Shown in pieces: positions 26,702 to 37,047 of a DNA stretch of 64,000 nt. The notes beneath the pieces are model-generated. The model made no database searches. It was not told where the DNA came from and saw nothing but the letters and a program-made list of their open reading frames with translations. Within the stretch, counting starts at the first letter, position 1, and each line of letters begins with the position of its first letter. The stretch is from Paracoccus aminovorans (GTDB taxonomy: Bacteria; Pseudomonadota; Alphaproteobacteria; Rhodobacterales; Rhodobacteraceae), in NCBI RefSeq assembly GCF_900005615.1, contig NZ_LN832559.1, forward strand, positions 774,837 through 838,836. The letters are read 5' to 3'. The position numbers were made by a program, and so were the translations under genes.

Positions 26702-27559
26702 ATGAACTGGGACCCCGAAGGCAAGCCCCGCAAGCCCGATTTCCTGGGCATCGGCGCGCAGAAGGCCGGCACCACCTGGCTGTCGCAGATGCTGTCGCAG
26801 CACCCCGAGGTCTGGACCCCGCCCTTCAAGGAAGTCCAGTTCTTCAACCACCGTTTCGTCGAAGAGCATCGCAAATGGCTGCCCTGGCATTATCGCCGCG
26901 GGCGCCAGAACATCGAGAAGCGCTGGGCGGCGCGCGGCGAAACGATGCCGGCCGAGATGATCCGCTATCTCGACCGCATCACCCGCGAGCCGATGTTCAC
27001 CAATCACTGGTACAAACTGGTGTTTTCGCCCGCGCCCGCCGGCACGCATCCGATCGACGTGACCCCGGAATATTCGACCCTGCCCGAGGACGGGGTCGCG
27101 TTCATCGCCAAGTTCCTGCCGCAGGCGAAGTTCATCTACATCATCCGCCATCCGGTGGACCGGGCGATCTCGCAGCTGAAGATGAACCTGAGCCGGGCCC
27201 GCCGCAAACCCAAGACCGTCGAGGACTGGCTGCGCGAGGTCGAGGACCCGGTGCTGATGGACCGCGGCGACTACATGAGCTATGTGCCGCGCTGGAACGC
27301 GCATTTCGGGCCGGACCGGCTGCTCTACATGCCCTTCGGCATGATCGCCCGCGATCCGCTGGGCTTCCTGCGCCGGGTCGAGGAATTCCTGGGCCTCAAC
27401 CCCCACGACTATCGCGACATCGGCAAGAAGGTCTTCGCCTCGGACAATGCGCTGGTGGTGCCGGACAAGGCCCGCAAGCGGCTCCGCGAAAAGCTGGAGC
27501 CGCAGTTCGATTTCCTCGACCGCAGCTTCGGACTGGATTTCACCAAGGCTTTCCGCTGA
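26702..27559 (+). CDS. PAPS-dependent sulfotransferase domain protein
   Basis: This 285-residue cytoplasmic protein has the 5'-phosphosulfate loop [11 protein letters not shown] (about 18-28) and the 3'-phosphate site [11 protein letters not shown] (about 148-158). These two signatures define the sulfotransferase family, which transfers sulfate from PAPS. Related bacterial enzymes act on carbohydrates or lipids of the cell surface. The acceptor here is unknown. The ATG at 26702 is preceded by AAGGCGGAACGG. The 39 extra codons upstream are unlikely. Confidence 0.85.
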   Translation: MNWDPEGKPRKPDFLGIGAQKAGTTWLSQMLSQHPEVWTPPFKEVQFFNHRFVEEHRKWLPWHYRRGRQNIEKRWAARGETMPAEMIRYLDRITREPMFTNHWYKLVFSPAPAGTHPIDVTPEYSTLPEDGVAFIAKFLPQAKFIYIIRHPVDRAISQLKMNLSRARRKPKTVEDWLREVEDPVLMDRGDYMSYVPRWNAHFGPDRLLYMPFGMIARDPLGFLRRVEEFLGLNPHDYRDIGKKVFASDNALVVPDKARKRLREKLEPQFDFLDRSFGLDFTKAFR

Positions 27560-27630
27560 AGCCTTCCCCTTTCGGGCGGGCTCGACTACATAGCGCGCAG
27601 CTTCACGGGTATCAGAGACGGGGAAAGATC

Positions 27631-29286
27631 ATGGCCTCCTACCAGTTCGTTTACCACATGGACGGGGTGTCCAAGACCTATCCGGGCGGCAAGAAGACGT
27701 TCGAGAACATCCGCCTGAACTTCCTGCCCGGCGTCAAGATCGGCGTCGTCGGCGTGAACGGCGCCGGTAAGTCGACGCTTCTGCGCATCATGGCCGGCAT
27801 CGACAAGGACTTCACCGGCGAGGCCTGGGCCGCCAAGGGCGCGACCGTGGGCTACCTGCCGCAGGAGCCGCAGTTGGACCCGGCGCTGAACGTGCGCGGC
27901 AACGTCATGGAGGGCGTGAAGGCCAAGCAGGCCAAGCTCGACCGCTACAACGAGCTGGCCATGAACTACTCGGACGAGACCGCCGAGGAGATGGCGAAGC
28001 TGCAGGACGAGATCGATGCCGAGAACCTGTGGGACCTCGACAGCCAGATCGACGTGGCGATGGAGGCCCTGCGCTGCCCGCCCGACGATGCCGATGTCGA
28101 AAGCCTGTCGGGCGGCGAACGCCGCCGCGTGGCGCTGTGCAAGCTGCTGCTGGAACAGCCCGACATGCTGCTGCTGGACGAACCGACCAACCACTTGGAC
28201 GCCGAAACCATCGCCTGGCTGCAAAAGCACCTGATCGAATATCCCGGCACCATCCTCTGCGTGACGCACGATCGCTATTTCCTGGACGACATCACCGGCT
28301 GGATCCTGGAGCTGGATCGCGGCCGCGGCATCCCCTACGAGGGCAATTACTCGGCCTGGCTGGAGCAGAAGGCCAAGCGGCTGGAGCAGGAAGCGCGCGA
28401 GGACAAGGCCAAGCAGAAGACGCTGGAGCGCGAGCTGGAATGGATCCGCGCCGGCGCAAAGGCGCGGCAGGCCAAGCAGAAGGCCCGGATCAACGCCTAT
28501 AACGAACTCGCCGGCCAGTCCGAGCGCGAGAAGCTGTCGAACGCCCAGATCATCATCCCGAACGGCGAGCGGCTGGGCAACAAGGTGATCGAGGTCACCG
28601 GGTTGAAAAAGGCGATGGGCGACAAGCTGCTGATCGAGGATCTGACCTTCTCGCTGCCGCCGGGCGGCATCGTCGGCGTGATCGGCCCGAACGGCGCCGG
28701 TAAGTCGACGCTGTTCAAGATGCTGACCGGCCATGAGGCGCCCGATGCCGGCGAGATCAGCTATGGCGACACGGTGAAACTGTCCTTCGTCGACCAGTCG
28801 CGCGACGCGCTGAACCCCGAGGCGACCGTCTGGGAGGAAATCTCGGGCGGGGCCGAGCAGATCGTGCTGGGCGACGCCTCGATGAACAGTCGCGCCTATG
28901 CCTCGGCCTTCAACTTCAAGGGCGGCGACCAGCAGAAGAAGGTCGGCCTGCTGTCGGGCGGCGAGCGCAACCGGGTCCATATGGCGAAGCTCTTGAAATC
29001 CGGCGGCAACGTCCTGCTGCTCGACGAACCGACCAACGACCTGGACGTGGAAACGCTGCAGGCGCTGGAAGCGGCGCTGGAGGATTTCGCCGGCTGCGCG
29101 GTCATCATCTCGCACGACCGCTTCTTCCTCGACCGGCTCTGCACGCATATCCTGGCCTTCGAGGGCGACGCCCATGTCGAATGGTTCGAGGGCAACTTCG
29201 AGGATTACGAGGCGGATAAAGTGCGCCGCCTCGGCCCGGATTCAATTGAGCCGAAGCGGGTGAAATACAAGAAGTTCACCCGGTAA
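27631..29286 (+). CDS. ettA: Energy-dependent translational throttle protein EttA (ABC-F)
   Basis: This 551-residue ABC-F ATPase has two tandem nucleotide-binding domains and no membrane part. The Walker A motifs are GVNGAGKST (41-49) and GPNGAGKST (about 351-359), each followed by an LSGGER signature and LLLDEPTN Walker B. The inter-domain linker (about 245-300) is rich in Lys/Glu/Gln, as expected for the P-site tRNA interaction motif. EttA binds the ribosomal E site and gates initiation according to energy charge. The ribosome site is GGGGAAAG, and the gene has its own start 71 bases after the sulfotransferase stop. Confidence 0.94.
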   Translation: MASYQFVYHMDGVSKTYPGGKKTFENIRLNFLPGVKIGVVGVNGAGKSTLLRIMAGIDKDFTGEAWAAKGATVGYLPQEPQLDPALNVRGNVMEGVKAKQAKLDRYNELAMNYSDETAEEMAKLQDEIDAENLWDLDSQIDVAMEALRCPPDDADVESLSGGERRRVALCKLLLEQPDMLLLDEPTNHLDAETIAWLQKHLIEYPGTILCVTHDRYFLDDITGWILELDRGRGIPYEGNYSAWLEQKAKRLEQEAREDKAKQKTLERELEWIRAGAKARQAKQKARINAYNELAGQSEREKLSNAQIIIPNGERLGNKVIEVTGLKKAMGDKLLIEDLTFSLPPGGIVGVIGPNGAGKSTLFKMLTGHEAPDAGEISYGDTVKLSFVDQSRDALNPEATVWEEISGGAEQIVLGDASMNSRAYASAFNFKGGDQQKKVGLLSGGERNRVHMAKLLKSGGNVLLLDEPTNDLDVETLQALEAALEDFAGCAVIISHDRFFLDRLCTHILAFEGDAHVEWFEGNFEDYEADKVRRLGPDSIEPKRVKYKKFTR

Positions 29287-29334
29287 GCGGGCGTCGGGCC
29301 GACCTCTCTGCGGTCGGCGCGGAAAGGGGGCGGC

Positions 29335-30069
29335 CTACCGGATCGCCTCCACCGAGGACAGGACGACGATGCTTGCCCCGGCGCCGCAGCCGTGCAGTTC
29401 GACCCGCAGGCGGGCGCCCGGGGTGATCAACTGCGCCAGTTGCGCCTGAAGCGCCTTGCTGTTGCGCGGCGGATCGACGTTGACGTAGTCCACGCCATAT
29501 TGGTCCTTGAACCGGAAAGCGGTCAGATTGCCGCCCGACAGGGTGCGGTCCACCACCAGGCCGGTGCTGGTCGCGGTCTGGCAATCGGTCTCGGGGCTGA
29601 GGCCGGTCAGACGTGCGGCGGGACCTGATGTCGCGGCGCCCTTTGCGCCACAGCTGGCCAGGACCTGCCCGATGGCTGCGCTGCTGCCGCGCAGTGATAC
29701 CTGATGTGCCATCCCTTGCAGGTCGAACTGTACCGTCGCCGTCCGGCCTTTCGTCAGCGCATCGGCGAAAGCCGTTTGCAACGTCCAGCGATACAACCCG
29801 TTCGCGCCATAGTCGGGCAGGATGAAGTCGAAACGCCGGCCGTCCACGGCGATGAAGAATGGCTCGCCCGACGCCTTGCCATGCTCCATGACCAGCATTT
29901 CGAAGCTGGGCTTGCCCGGCGCGGGGCAACTGACCAGCAGGCACATGTTCTCGCTGGGGCATTGCGCCGTGGCGGGATAGTCGACATCGCGCGATTTTTC
30001 CCATGCCCCGGCGGCCGGAGCCAAGCCAAGGCCGAGGACCGCGGAAAGCAGGATGGACAGACAGCGCAT
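29335..30069 (-). CDS. Secreted protein of unknown function
   Basis: This 244-residue protein carries a clear signal peptide (MRCLSILLSAVLGLGLAPAAGA) and a mature part with six cysteines, including C-x5-C-x4-C near the N-terminus. It is probably periplasmic and disulphide-bonded. The stretch EPFFIAVDGRRFDFILPDYG followed by a second, similar C-terminal half with FRFKDQYG hints at two related beta domains. I do not recognise the family. ATG 30069 has GTGAGG at ideal spacing, and that GTG is itself the alternative start four codons earlier. Confidence 0.75.
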   Translation of the reverse strand: MRCLSILLSAVLGLGLAPAAGAWEKSRDVDYPATAQCPSENMCLLVSCPAPGKPSFEMLVMEHGKASGEPFFIAVDGRRFDFILPDYGANGLYRWTLQTAFADALTKGRTATVQFDLQGMAHQVSLRGSSAAIGQVLASCGAKGAATSGPAARLTGLSPETDCQTATSTGLVVDRTLSGGNLTAFRFKDQYGVDYVNVDPPRNSKALQAQLAQLITPGARLRVELHGCGAGASIVVLSSVEAIR

Positions 30070-30359
30070 CGCAAACCTCACAAAACCGTGAAACCGGATG
30101 CAGCATGGTAGGCGCCGGCAGGGCCGGCAAGCTGCCTTTTGGAGAGGTCGTGCGCGGTGTGTGTGCGGCGGGGCCGGATCGGGCGGAACGACGCACCGGC
30201 TTCGACAAAGGAAAGTTGTGCCCGGGTCGCCAGAGCGGTGCCGACGGCGTCAGGAAGTGTTCCAGGGCCTTAAGCCTGCGAAGACTTCCGTGAGAATGGA
30301 CTTCGGAGCCAGGCAGATTCGCCGTCGTTCCGATCCCGAAAGCTGCCGGGAATGCGCCG
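30070..30359. other. Intergenic region, nothing recognised
   Basis: These 290 bases lie between the start of the secreted-protein gene and the end of the acyl-CoA synthetase gene, both on the minus strand. They should contain the promoter of the former. Open frames on the plus strand lack ribosome sites and family resemblance. No hairpin or repeat stands out. Confidence 0.4.
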
Positions 30360-32246
30360 TCAGGCCCATTCCCAAGGTCGCGTGAACTGCCCGAGGCAAT
30401 CCGCCACCGCCTGTTCGTCCACCGTGCCCGTCCGATCCAGCCGCGCGACCAGGCCGCGCTTCTTGTCGTCCACCACCTTGGCCACCTTCACCGCCAACCC
30501 GGCTTTGGCCAGGGCGTCGTCATAGACGCGGGTGATCGCCAGCTTGCGCAGGTCGGGCTTGAAGATCTTGCCGATCGCGGTCTTGGGCAGTTCCGGCAGG
30601 ATCTCGATGTGTTTCGGCACCGCCGCGCGTTCGTGGATATGGGTGCGCGCGTGCTCCAGAAGCTCATCGACCGAAACCTCGGCGCCCGCGACTAGCTCGA
30701 CATAGGCGCAGGGCAGTTCGCCCGCGAAGGCGTCGGGCTGGCCGATGGCGCCGACGAAGGCGACCTTGGGATGCGACAGCAGCGCATCCTCGATCTCGGC
30801 CGGGTCGATGTTGTGGCCGCCGCGGATGATCAGGTCCTTGGCGCGGCCGGTGATCCACAGATAGCCGTCGGCGTCCATCCGCCCCAGGTCGCCGGTGCGC
30901 AGGAAGCGGCCCTCGGCGAAGAGGTCGCGGTTCTTGTCGGCCTCGGTATAGGTCGAGCCCTCGTAGACGCCGGGGTTGGCGACGCAGATCTCGCCGATCT
31001 CGTCCACCGCGCATTCCTGGAAGGCGCCGTCGACGCGGCGCAGGATGCGGACATGGGTATAGGGCAGGGGGATGCCGACCGAGCCGACTTTCTTCAGCCC
31101 GTCGATGGGGTTGACCGACACCAGGCAGGTGGCCTCGGTCAGCCCGTAGCCTTCGGCGATCTCGACGCCGGTGGCGGATTTGAAGCGGTTGTAGAGCTCC
31201 ATCGGCAGCGGCGCCGAACCCGAGATCGCCGTGCGCAGCGACGACACGTCGCCGTTCACCGGCCGCTGCATCAACGCGGCGATGGCGGTGGGCACGGTGA
31301 TCAGGAAGGTGGCCTGCCAGCGCTCGATCAGCTTCCAGAAATTGTCGAAGACGCCGTCGCCGCGATAGCCGGCCGGGGTGGGCATCACCAGCTGCGCCCC
31401 CGACATCAGGCAGGACATCAGGATCGGATAGGCGGCGAAGACGTGGAACATCGGCAAGGGGCACATCAGCACGTCGCGTTCGCTGAACAGCAGCGTGCCG
31501 CCCAGCCAGCCGTTGTAGATCATGCCCGATTGCTTATGCTGGGCCACCTTGGGCGTGCCGGTGGTGCCGCCGGTGTGGAAGAAGGCGGCGACGCGGTCCT
31601 CGGGCGGCGGTTCGAACAGCAGCCGGTCGTGGCGTTGCGCGCTTGCCGCCGCCTCGAAATCCATCACCTTCGCCTGGTGTCGGGTCGGCACCTTGGGCCG
31701 CATCAGCGGCACCAGCAGCCGCTTGAGCCCGGTCAGGTAGCCGCGCAGATCGACCTCCAGCACGGCCTGGACCGTCGGCGCCTGGGCCACCGCCAGCGCG
31801 GCCTTCTGGGCGATGTCGGTCTTGGGAAAGCTCTTCAGCGTGACCACGACCTTGGCCTTGGTCTCGCGCAGGATGCCGGCGATCTGTTCGGGGTCGAGCA
31901 GCGGGTTGATCGGGTTCACGATGCCGGCGGTGGCGCCGGCCAGCAGCACCACCGGCGCTTCCAGGCAGTTCGGCAGCAGATAGGCCACCACGTCCTGCGG
32001 GCCGACGCCGAGGCTGTGGAACAGATTGGCGGTCTCGGTCACCCGCTCGTGCAAGTCGGTCCAGGTCAGGGTCCGCGCCGGCGCCTTGGGGTCCGAGAAC
32101 AGCTGGAAGCTGATCGCCGGGCGCTGCGGATGGCGGTCGCGGGTCTGGGTCAGGGCCTGGTAGAGCGTGCCGGGCAGCGCGCGCTGCGCATAGGGCATTT
32201 CCGCCTCGACCGCATCGCGGTCTGCGACGTTCGCGAACCTGACCAT
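30360..32246 (-). CDS. Acyl-CoA synthetase (AMP-forming, ANL superfamily)
   Basis: This 628-residue adenylating enzyme activates a carboxylic acid with ATP and CoA. The P-loop-like motif is FFHTGGTTGTPKVA (about residues 230-243). The A5 region EGYGLTEATC, the A7 motif RTGDLGRMDADGYLWITGRAKD and the A10 lysine in PKTAIGKIFKPDL are all present. The substrate (medium/long-chain fatty acid or another acid) cannot be told. Start ATG 32246 follows GGGGAGGATTCA. The extra 40 upstream codons are unlikely. The LysM gene lies upstream on the same strand, 127 bases away. Confidence 0.88.
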   Translation of the reverse strand: MVRFANVADRDAVEAEMPYAQRALPGTLYQALTQTRDRHPQRPAISFQLFSDPKAPARTLTWTDLHERVTETANLFHSLGVGPQDVVAYLLPNCLEAPVVLLAGATAGIVNPINPLLDPEQIAGILRETKAKVVVTLKSFPKTDIAQKAALAVAQAPTVQAVLEVDLRGYLTGLKRLLVPLMRPKVPTRHQAKVMDFEAAASAQRHDRLLFEPPPEDRVAAFFHTGGTTGTPKVAQHKQSGMIYNGWLGGTLLFSERDVLMCPLPMFHVFAAYPILMSCLMSGAQLVMPTPAGYRGDGVFDNFWKLIERWQATFLITVPTAIAALMQRPVNGDVSSLRTAISGSAPLPMELYNRFKSATGVEIAEGYGLTEATCLVSVNPIDGLKKVGSVGIPLPYTHVRILRRVDGAFQECAVDEIGEICVANPGVYEGSTYTEADKNRDLFAEGRFLRTGDLGRMDADGYLWITGRAKDLIIRGGHNIDPAEIEDALLSHPKVAFVGAIGQPDAFAGELPCAYVELVAGAEVSVDELLEHARTHIHERAAVPKHIEILPELPKTAIGKIFKPDLRKLAITRVYDDALAKAGLAVKVAKVVDDKKRGLVARLDRTGTVDEQAVADCLGQFTRPWEWA

Positions 32247-32373
32247 TGAATCCTCCCCGAAAATCCCCCCGGGCCGCAGCCGGCCCCATGGGCAAGAATG
32301 GTCCGAAATGCCGCGCCGGGGCAAGCGGGGCCATGCCCCAGGCGCGGCGAAACGCAGCGTCAGCACGGCGGCA

Positions 32374-32871
32374 TCAGGCCTGCGGAATGCGCAGGGTCTG
32401 GCCGGGATAGATCTTGTCGGGATCGGTCAGCATGGGCTTGTTGGCCTCGAAGATCTCGGTATAGCGGCCGGCCTTGCCGAGATATTTCTGGGCGATGGCC
32501 GACAGCGTCTCGCCCTTCTGCACGGTGTGGAACACCGGCTTGGCGCCCGCCGGGGCAGGGGTTTCGGTCCCGGCGCCCTCGGCCAGTTCGACCCGGGCGA
32601 TGCCCTTGATGTTGCCGACGGCGAGGATCAGTTTTTCCAGCGTCTCCTGGTCGCGGGCCTGGCCCGCGATCACCACGGTGTCGCCGCGCAGCGTCAGGTG
32701 CACGTCCTTGCCGGTCAGGCCCAGGGCCTTCAACTCGCCCTTCAGCGCCGCGACCTTGCGGTCGGTGTCGGCCTGCGGGTCCTGAGCGGGCTGGGTGGGC
32801 GCCTCTTTCGCCTCGGCCTCGCTGCCGAACAGCGATTTTCCGGCGTCCTTCACGAAATCCCAGATGGCCAT
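32374..32871 (-). CDS. kbp: BON-LysM protein, potassium-binding protein Kbp (YgaU) family
   Basis: This 165-residue cytosolic protein has an N-terminal BON domain (about 35-95) and a C-terminal LysM domain (FHTVQKGETLSAIAQKYLG...YPGQTLRIPQ, about 113-164). It lacks a signal peptide. The two-domain order and size match E. coli Kbp/YgaU, which binds K+ and helps growth at high K+. The start MAIWDFVKDAGKSLFG is nearly the same as YgaU ('MGLFNFVKDAGEKL'). The ribosome site AAGGAGG is ideal. Confidence 0.88.
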   Translation of the reverse strand: MAIWDFVKDAGKSLFGSEAEAKEAPTQPAQDPQADTDRKVAALKGELKALGLTGKDVHLTLRGDTVVIAGQARDQETLEKLILAVGNIKGIARVELAEGAGTETPAPAGAKPVFHTVQKGETLSAIAQKYLGKAGRYTEIFEANKPMLTDPDKIYPGQTLRIPQA

Positions 32872-33003
32872 GGTCCCTCCTTGTCCAGGATTGCATCCCG
32901 ACGGCAACGCTCCGCCCAAACCGCGGTTCCATACAATTTTCGGCAATCGGAAGTTGAGAAACTGAACTATCGGTCCTAGCGTGCCTCGAAACGAGGGATC
33001 ACC

Positions 33004-33546
33004 ATGTTGAACAAAACAGCAAAATGCGTTGTTTTTCTGGCGCTTGCGGGACTATTTGCCGCGCCGGCGCTGGCCGAGATCCAGGTGCGAGTCTCGACGA
33101 AATCGGTCAGTTTCAATCTGGAACGGCGCGGGGCCGTCACCTGCTACCAGACGTCGCTGCCCGAAAACCAGGCAGCGGCCCAAGCCACCAATGCCACCCG
33201 CAAGGCGCGCGGACTGGCGCCGGTTCGCGCCAATGCGGAACTGGCGGCGGTCGCGGCGCGCCACGCCTGCGACATGGCGCGGCGCGGGGTGATGTCGCAT
33301 CGCGGCAGCAGCAGCAAGGGGCCGATGCAACGGCTGAAGAACGAGGGCTATCGCCCCAGCATCGCCGCCGAGAACATCGCGGCGGGGCCGTTCACCCAGC
33401 AGCGCGTGCTGCAGGAATGGGGGCGCTCCAGCGGGCATCTCGCCAATATCCTGATCCCGCAGGTGCGCCATTACGGCATCGGCAAGGCGGTTGGCTCGGA
33501 CGGCAAGACCGTGTTCTGGGCCGCCGTCTACAGCGCGCCGCGCTGA
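33004..33546 (+). CDS. Secreted CAP-domain (SCP/PR-1-like) protein
   Basis: This 180-residue protein has a signal peptide (to ALAE, about residue 25) and a CAP domain. The domain shows the opening helix with NATRKARGLAPVRANAELAAVAARHACDMA, then MSHRG, AAENIAAG and a final WAAVYS strand. These correspond to the standard CAP sequence order, including the conserved His and Glu (H in MSHRG, E in AEN). Bacterial CAP proteins are extracytoplasmic and mostly of unknown role. It is divergent from the LysM gene and convergent with the ABC exporter. Confidence 0.85.
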   Translation: MLNKTAKCVVFLALAGLFAAPALAEIQVRVSTKSVSFNLERRGAVTCYQTSLPENQAAAQATNATRKARGLAPVRANAELAAVAARHACDMARRGVMSHRGSSSKGPMQRLKNEGYRPSIAAENIAAGPFTQQRVLQEWGRSSGHLANILIPQVRHYGIGKAVGSDGKTVFWAAVYSAPR

Positions 33547-33576
33547 AACGCCGCAGGGCGCACGGGCCGGCGCGGG

Positions 33577-35373
33577 TCAAGCCGGCGCCGTATCCAACGC
33601 GCCCTCGGTGAACTGCAGCCGCGCCAGCCGGGCGTAGAGACCGCCCTGCGTCACCAGGTCCTCGTGCCGACCCTGGGCCACGATGCCACCATGGTCGAAG
33701 ACGACGATGCGGTCCGCCTTCTTCACCGTCGCCAGGCGGTGGGCAATGATGATGGTGGTGCGGCTGCGGGCCAGATCGTCCACGGCCTTTTGCACCAGCC
33801 GTTCGGATTCGGCGTCCAGCGCGCTGGTCGCCTCGTCCAGCAGCAGGATCGGCGCGTCGCGCAGGATGGCGCGGGCGATGGCGATGCGCTGCTTCTGGCC
33901 GCCCGACAGCATCACCCCGCGCTCGCCCACATAGCTGTCGTAGCCGTCGGGCAGCAGGCGCAGGAATTCGTCGGCATGGGCGGCGCGGGCGGCGGCCTCG
34001 ACCTCGGCGTCGCTGGCCTCGGGCCGGCCGAAGCGGATGTTTTCCCGCGCGGTGGCGGCAAAGATCACCGGGTCTTGCGGCACCAGCGCGATGGCGCGGC
34101 GGAAATCGGCCCGCGCCATGTCGCGCAGGTCGATACCGTCGATGGTCACCGTGCCGGCGTCCGGGTCCCAGAAGCGCAGCAGCAGCTGGATCACCGTGGT
34201 CTTGCCGGCACCCGAGGGGCCGACGAGCGCCACCGTCTCGCCCGGGGCGATGTCGAGCGTGACCCCTTCGAGCGCCGAGCGGTCGGGCCGCGAGGGGTAG
34301 TGGAAGGTCACCCGGTCGAAGCCGATGGCGCCGCGGACCGGGCGGGGCAGGGCGACGGGCTGCGCCGGGTCGGTGAGGCTGTCGCGGGCGGTCAGCAGCT
34401 CGCTCAGCCTTTCGGTGGCGCCGGCGGCGCGTTGCAACTCGCCCCAGATTTCGGAAAGCGCGCCCACCGCGCCGGCGACCAGCACGGCATAGATGACGAA
34501 TTGCACCAATTCGCCGACGGTCATCGCTTCGAGCCGCACGTCGCGCGCCCCGACCCACAGGATGCCCAGCACGCCCGAGAAGATCAGGAAGATCACGATC
34601 ACCGTCATCACCGTCCGCGTCCTGACCCGGCTCAGCGCCGAATCGTAGGATCGTTCGGTCACCTCGTCGAAGCGTGCCCGCGTCGGGCCCTCGTGGGTAA
34701 AGGCCTGCACCGTCTGCGCCGAGAGCAGGCTTTCCGAGGCCGCGCCCGAGGACAGCGCGATCCAGTCCTGGTTCTCGCGCGAGAGCTTGCGCAGCCGCCG
34801 GCCCAGCACCACGATCGGCACCACCACCAGCGGCACCAAGAGCAGCACCAGCGCCGAGAGCTTGGCCGAGGTCCAGACCAGCATCGCCATGCCGCCGATC
34901 AGGATCATGAAGTTGCGCAGTGCGATGGACACCGACGAGCCGATCACCGACTGGATCAGCGTGGTGTCGGTGGTGATGCGGCTGATGATCTCGCCGGTCA
35001 GCACCCGCTCGTAGAAGGCCGGGCTCATCGCGATGACGCGGTCGAACACGGCCTTGCGGATGTCGGCCACCACGCGCTCGCCCAGACGGGTCACGAGATA
35101 GTAGCGCATCCCCGTCCCCAGCGCGAGCAGCGCGACGATGGCCAGCGCGGCGCCGAAATACTGGTCCAGCAGCTGCGCGCCCTCGTCGAAGCCGTCGACC
35201 ACCCGGCGCACCGCCAGCGGCAGCACCAGGCTGATCCCGGCGGTCACGGTCAGCGCCAGCAGGGCCGCCGCCAGCAGGCCGCGATAGGGCCGGACAAAGG
35301 GCCACAGCGCCCGCAGCGCGCCGATGCGCTTCGTGGTGGGGCGGTCCACGATGGGTTTCGGACTGCGTGCCAT
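33577..35373 (-). CDS. ABC exporter with fused membrane and ATPase domains (MsbA/LmrA type)
   Basis: This 598-residue half-transporter has six membrane helices in residues 1-320 and an ATPase domain from about 350. The ATPase has Walker A GPSGAGKTT, signature LSGGQKQR, Walker B ILLLDEATSALD and the His switch in IIIAHRLAT. It should act as a homodimer exporting lipid or drug-like molecules. The cargo is unknown. Start ATG 35373 has AGGAG. The 128 upstream in-frame codons overlap the EVE gene antisense-free frame and are rejected. It is the last gene of the tsaD-gpsA-yciI-EVE run, 38 bases after EVE. Confidence 0.9.
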   Translation of the reverse strand: MARSPKPIVDRPTTKRIGALRALWPFVRPYRGLLAAALLALTVTAGISLVLPLAVRRVVDGFDEGAQLLDQYFGAALAIVALLALGTGMRYYLVTRLGERVVADIRKAVFDRVIAMSPAFYERVLTGEIISRITTDTTLIQSVIGSSVSIALRNFMILIGGMAMLVWTSAKLSALVLLLVPLVVVPIVVLGRRLRKLSRENQDWIALSSGAASESLLSAQTVQAFTHEGPTRARFDEVTERSYDSALSRVRTRTVMTVIVIFLIFSGVLGILWVGARDVRLEAMTVGELVQFVIYAVLVAGAVGALSEIWGELQRAAGATERLSELLTARDSLTDPAQPVALPRPVRGAIGFDRVTFHYPSRPDRSALEGVTLDIAPGETVALVGPSGAGKTTVIQLLLRFWDPDAGTVTIDGIDLRDMARADFRRAIALVPQDPVIFAATARENIRFGRPEASDAEVEAAARAAHADEFLRLLPDGYDSYVGERGVMLSGGQKQRIAIARAILRDAPILLLDEATSALDAESERLVQKAVDDLARSRTTIIIAHRLATVKKADRIVVFDHGGIVAQGRHEDLVTQGGLYARLARLQFTEGALDTAPA

Positions 35374-35411
35374 GTTTCGCTCCTGGGGCGCGGGCCTGGG
35401 ATGGTTCGGGG

Positions 35412-35837
35412 TCAGAGCGGCCGGGTGCCGCCGGCAAGTTCCAGGATCACGTCCCATTCCGCGTCCGAGACCGGCTGCACCGACAGGCGGGAATTGTTGA
35501 CCAGGACCATGTCCCTGAGCCGTGGCTCGGCCTTTGCGTCGTCCAGCGTGACCGGCGTTACGAGCCGGGCCACCGCCTTCACGTCGACGCATTCCCATTT
35601 CGGGTCTTCGGCGGTCGAATCGGGATGCGCTTCGGCCACCACCTCGCAGATGCCGACGACCTCTTTGCCGACGTTCGAGTGATAGAAGAAGCCGCGCTCG
35701 CCCACCTTCATGGCGCGCATGTTGTTGCGGGCCTGATAGTTGCGCACGCCGTCCCATTGCTCGCCCGCCGCGCCCTTGGCGATCAGGTCGTCGAAGCCGA
35801 AGACATCGGGCTCGGACTTGAACAGCCAGCAGGCCAT
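35412..35837 (-). CDS. EVE-domain protein (modified-base reader fold)
   Basis: This 141-residue protein consists of one EVE domain of the PUA-like superfamily, beginning [18 protein letters not shown] and containing WDGVRNYQARNNMRAMKVGERGFFYHS, the defining block. EVE domains bind modified cytosines or adenines in DNA, or modified RNA, and stand-alone ones are close to eukaryotic Thy28. The start overlaps the yciI stop by one base (TGATG), so it is translationally coupled within the tsaD operon. Confidence 0.88.
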   Translation of the reverse strand: MACWLFKSEPDVFGFDDLIAKGAAGEQWDGVRNYQARNNMRAMKVGERGFFYHSNVGKEVVGICEVVAEAHPDSTAEDPKWECVDVKAVARLVTPVTLDDAKAEPRLRDMVLVNNSRLSVQPVSDAEWDVILELAGGTRPL

Positions 35838-36112
35838 CAGCCGATCACCTTGCGCCATTCGACGATCTCGACCGAGCCGAAGACGCCGGCCTCGGCATAG
35901 GGATCATGCGCGGCCCAGGCGCGGACCTCGTCCAGGCTTTCGCCCTCGACGATCAGCAGCGAGCCGCAGGGCCGGCCGTCCTCGATGAAGGGGCCGGCCA
36001 GCTGCAGGCCGGGGCGCCGGTCCAGCCAGCCGAGGTGCTTCTCGCGCACGGCGAGGCGGGTTTCCAGCATGCCGGGGGCATCGCGGCAGATCAGGGCGAA
36101 CAGGGGCATCAT
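35837..36112 (-). CDS. YciI-family protein
   Basis: This 91-residue ferredoxin-like fold protein carries the YciI pattern: [27 protein letters not shown] with the conserved His, then [19 protein letters not shown] and a final [20 protein letters not shown]. The family resembles muconolactone isomerases and its role is unclear. Its first ATG overlaps the gpsA stop (ATGA) and its stop overlaps the EVE start, which places it firmly in the operon. Confidence 0.88.
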   Translation of the reverse strand: MMPLFALICRDAPGMLETRLAVREKHLGWLDRRPGLQLAGPFIEDGRPCGSLLIVEGESLDEVRAWAAHDPYAEAGVFGSVEIVEWRKVIG

Positions 36113-37047
36113 TCCTCCTTCAGCGGACGGTTCAGCAGAATATCAAGGGCATGTTCCATGGCGACCCGGCCTTCGGCAAGCCCCGCGACCAGTTGCGAGA
36201 CCGGAAGCTCGACCCCCAGCCGGGGGGCCAGGGCGGCGACGGCGCGGGCGGTGGCGGCGCCCTCGACCGTGGTGCCGGCGGCGAAGTCGCGGCCCGCGCC
36301 AAGGGCCAGGCCGAAGCGGAAGTTGCGCGACTGTTCCGAGGTGCAGGTCAGCACCAGGTCGCCCAGGCCCGAGAGGCCGGTCAGCGTCTCGGGGCGGGCG
36401 CCCAGCGCGACGGCCAGGCGGGTCATCTCGGCAAAGCCGCGGGTGACGACGCTGGCGCGGGCGCTGTCGCCATAGCCCGCGCCGATGGCGGCGCCGGCGG
36501 CGATGGCGATGACGTTCTTCAGCGCGCCGCCCAGTTCGGCGCCGGTCACGTCCGTGCTGCGATAGAGCCGCAGTGCGCCGGTGGACAGCCGGCGCTGCAG
36601 GGCCTCGGCCGCCGTGGTGTCGGCGCAGGCCAGCGTCAGCGCGGTGGGCAGGCCGCGGGCGATGTCGCCGGCGAAGCTGGGGCCGGTCAGGACCGCGACC
36701 GTCGCGCGCGGGCAGGCGGCGGCGATCAGCGTCGAGGGGCCGGTCAGCGTGGCCAGATCGATGCCCTTGGCGCAGCTGACCAGGTTGCGGCCGTCGAACA
36801 GCGGCGCCTGCTCGGCCAGAAAGCCGCCCAGCACCTGCGCCGGCAGCGCCAGCAGCACGGTTTCGGCGGTGCAGTCCTCGATGACGTCGGTCACCCGCAG
36901 GCTGTCTGGCAGGGGGATGCCGGGCAGGCGCGGGTTCTCGCCCCGCCAGCCGATGTCGCGGCCCCAGAGGGTCACCGGCCCCTTGGCCGCCAGCACCACC
37001 GCCAGCGCCGTGCCGAAAGCGCCCGCGCCGATCACCGCCACGCTCAT
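36109..37047 (-). CDS. gpsA: Glycerol-3-phosphate dehydrogenase [NAD(P)+]
   Basis: This 312-residue enzyme makes sn-glycerol-3-phosphate from dihydroxyacetone phosphate for phospholipid synthesis. The Rossmann motif [10 protein letters not shown] is at 7-16, and the GpsA-type blocks [21 protein letters not shown] and [13 protein letters not shown] (with the catalytic lysine) are present. It starts inside the tsaD stop (4-base ATGA overlap). The tsaD-gpsA order is typical for Rhodobacterales. Confidence 0.95.
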   Translation of the reverse strand: MSVAVIGAGAFGTALAVVLAAKGPVTLWGRDIGWRGENPRLPGIPLPDSLRVTDVIEDCTAETVLLALPAQVLGGFLAEQAPLFDGRNLVSCAKGIDLATLTGPSTLIAAACPRATVAVLTGPSFAGDIARGLPTALTLACADTTAAEALQRRLSTGALRLYRSTDVTGAELGGALKNVIAIAAGAAIGAGYGDSARASVVTRGFAEMTRLAVALGARPETLTGLSGLGDLVLTCTSEQSRNFRFGLALGAGRDFAAGTTVEGAATARAVAALAPRLGVELPVSQLVAGLAEGRVAMEHALDILLNRPLKEE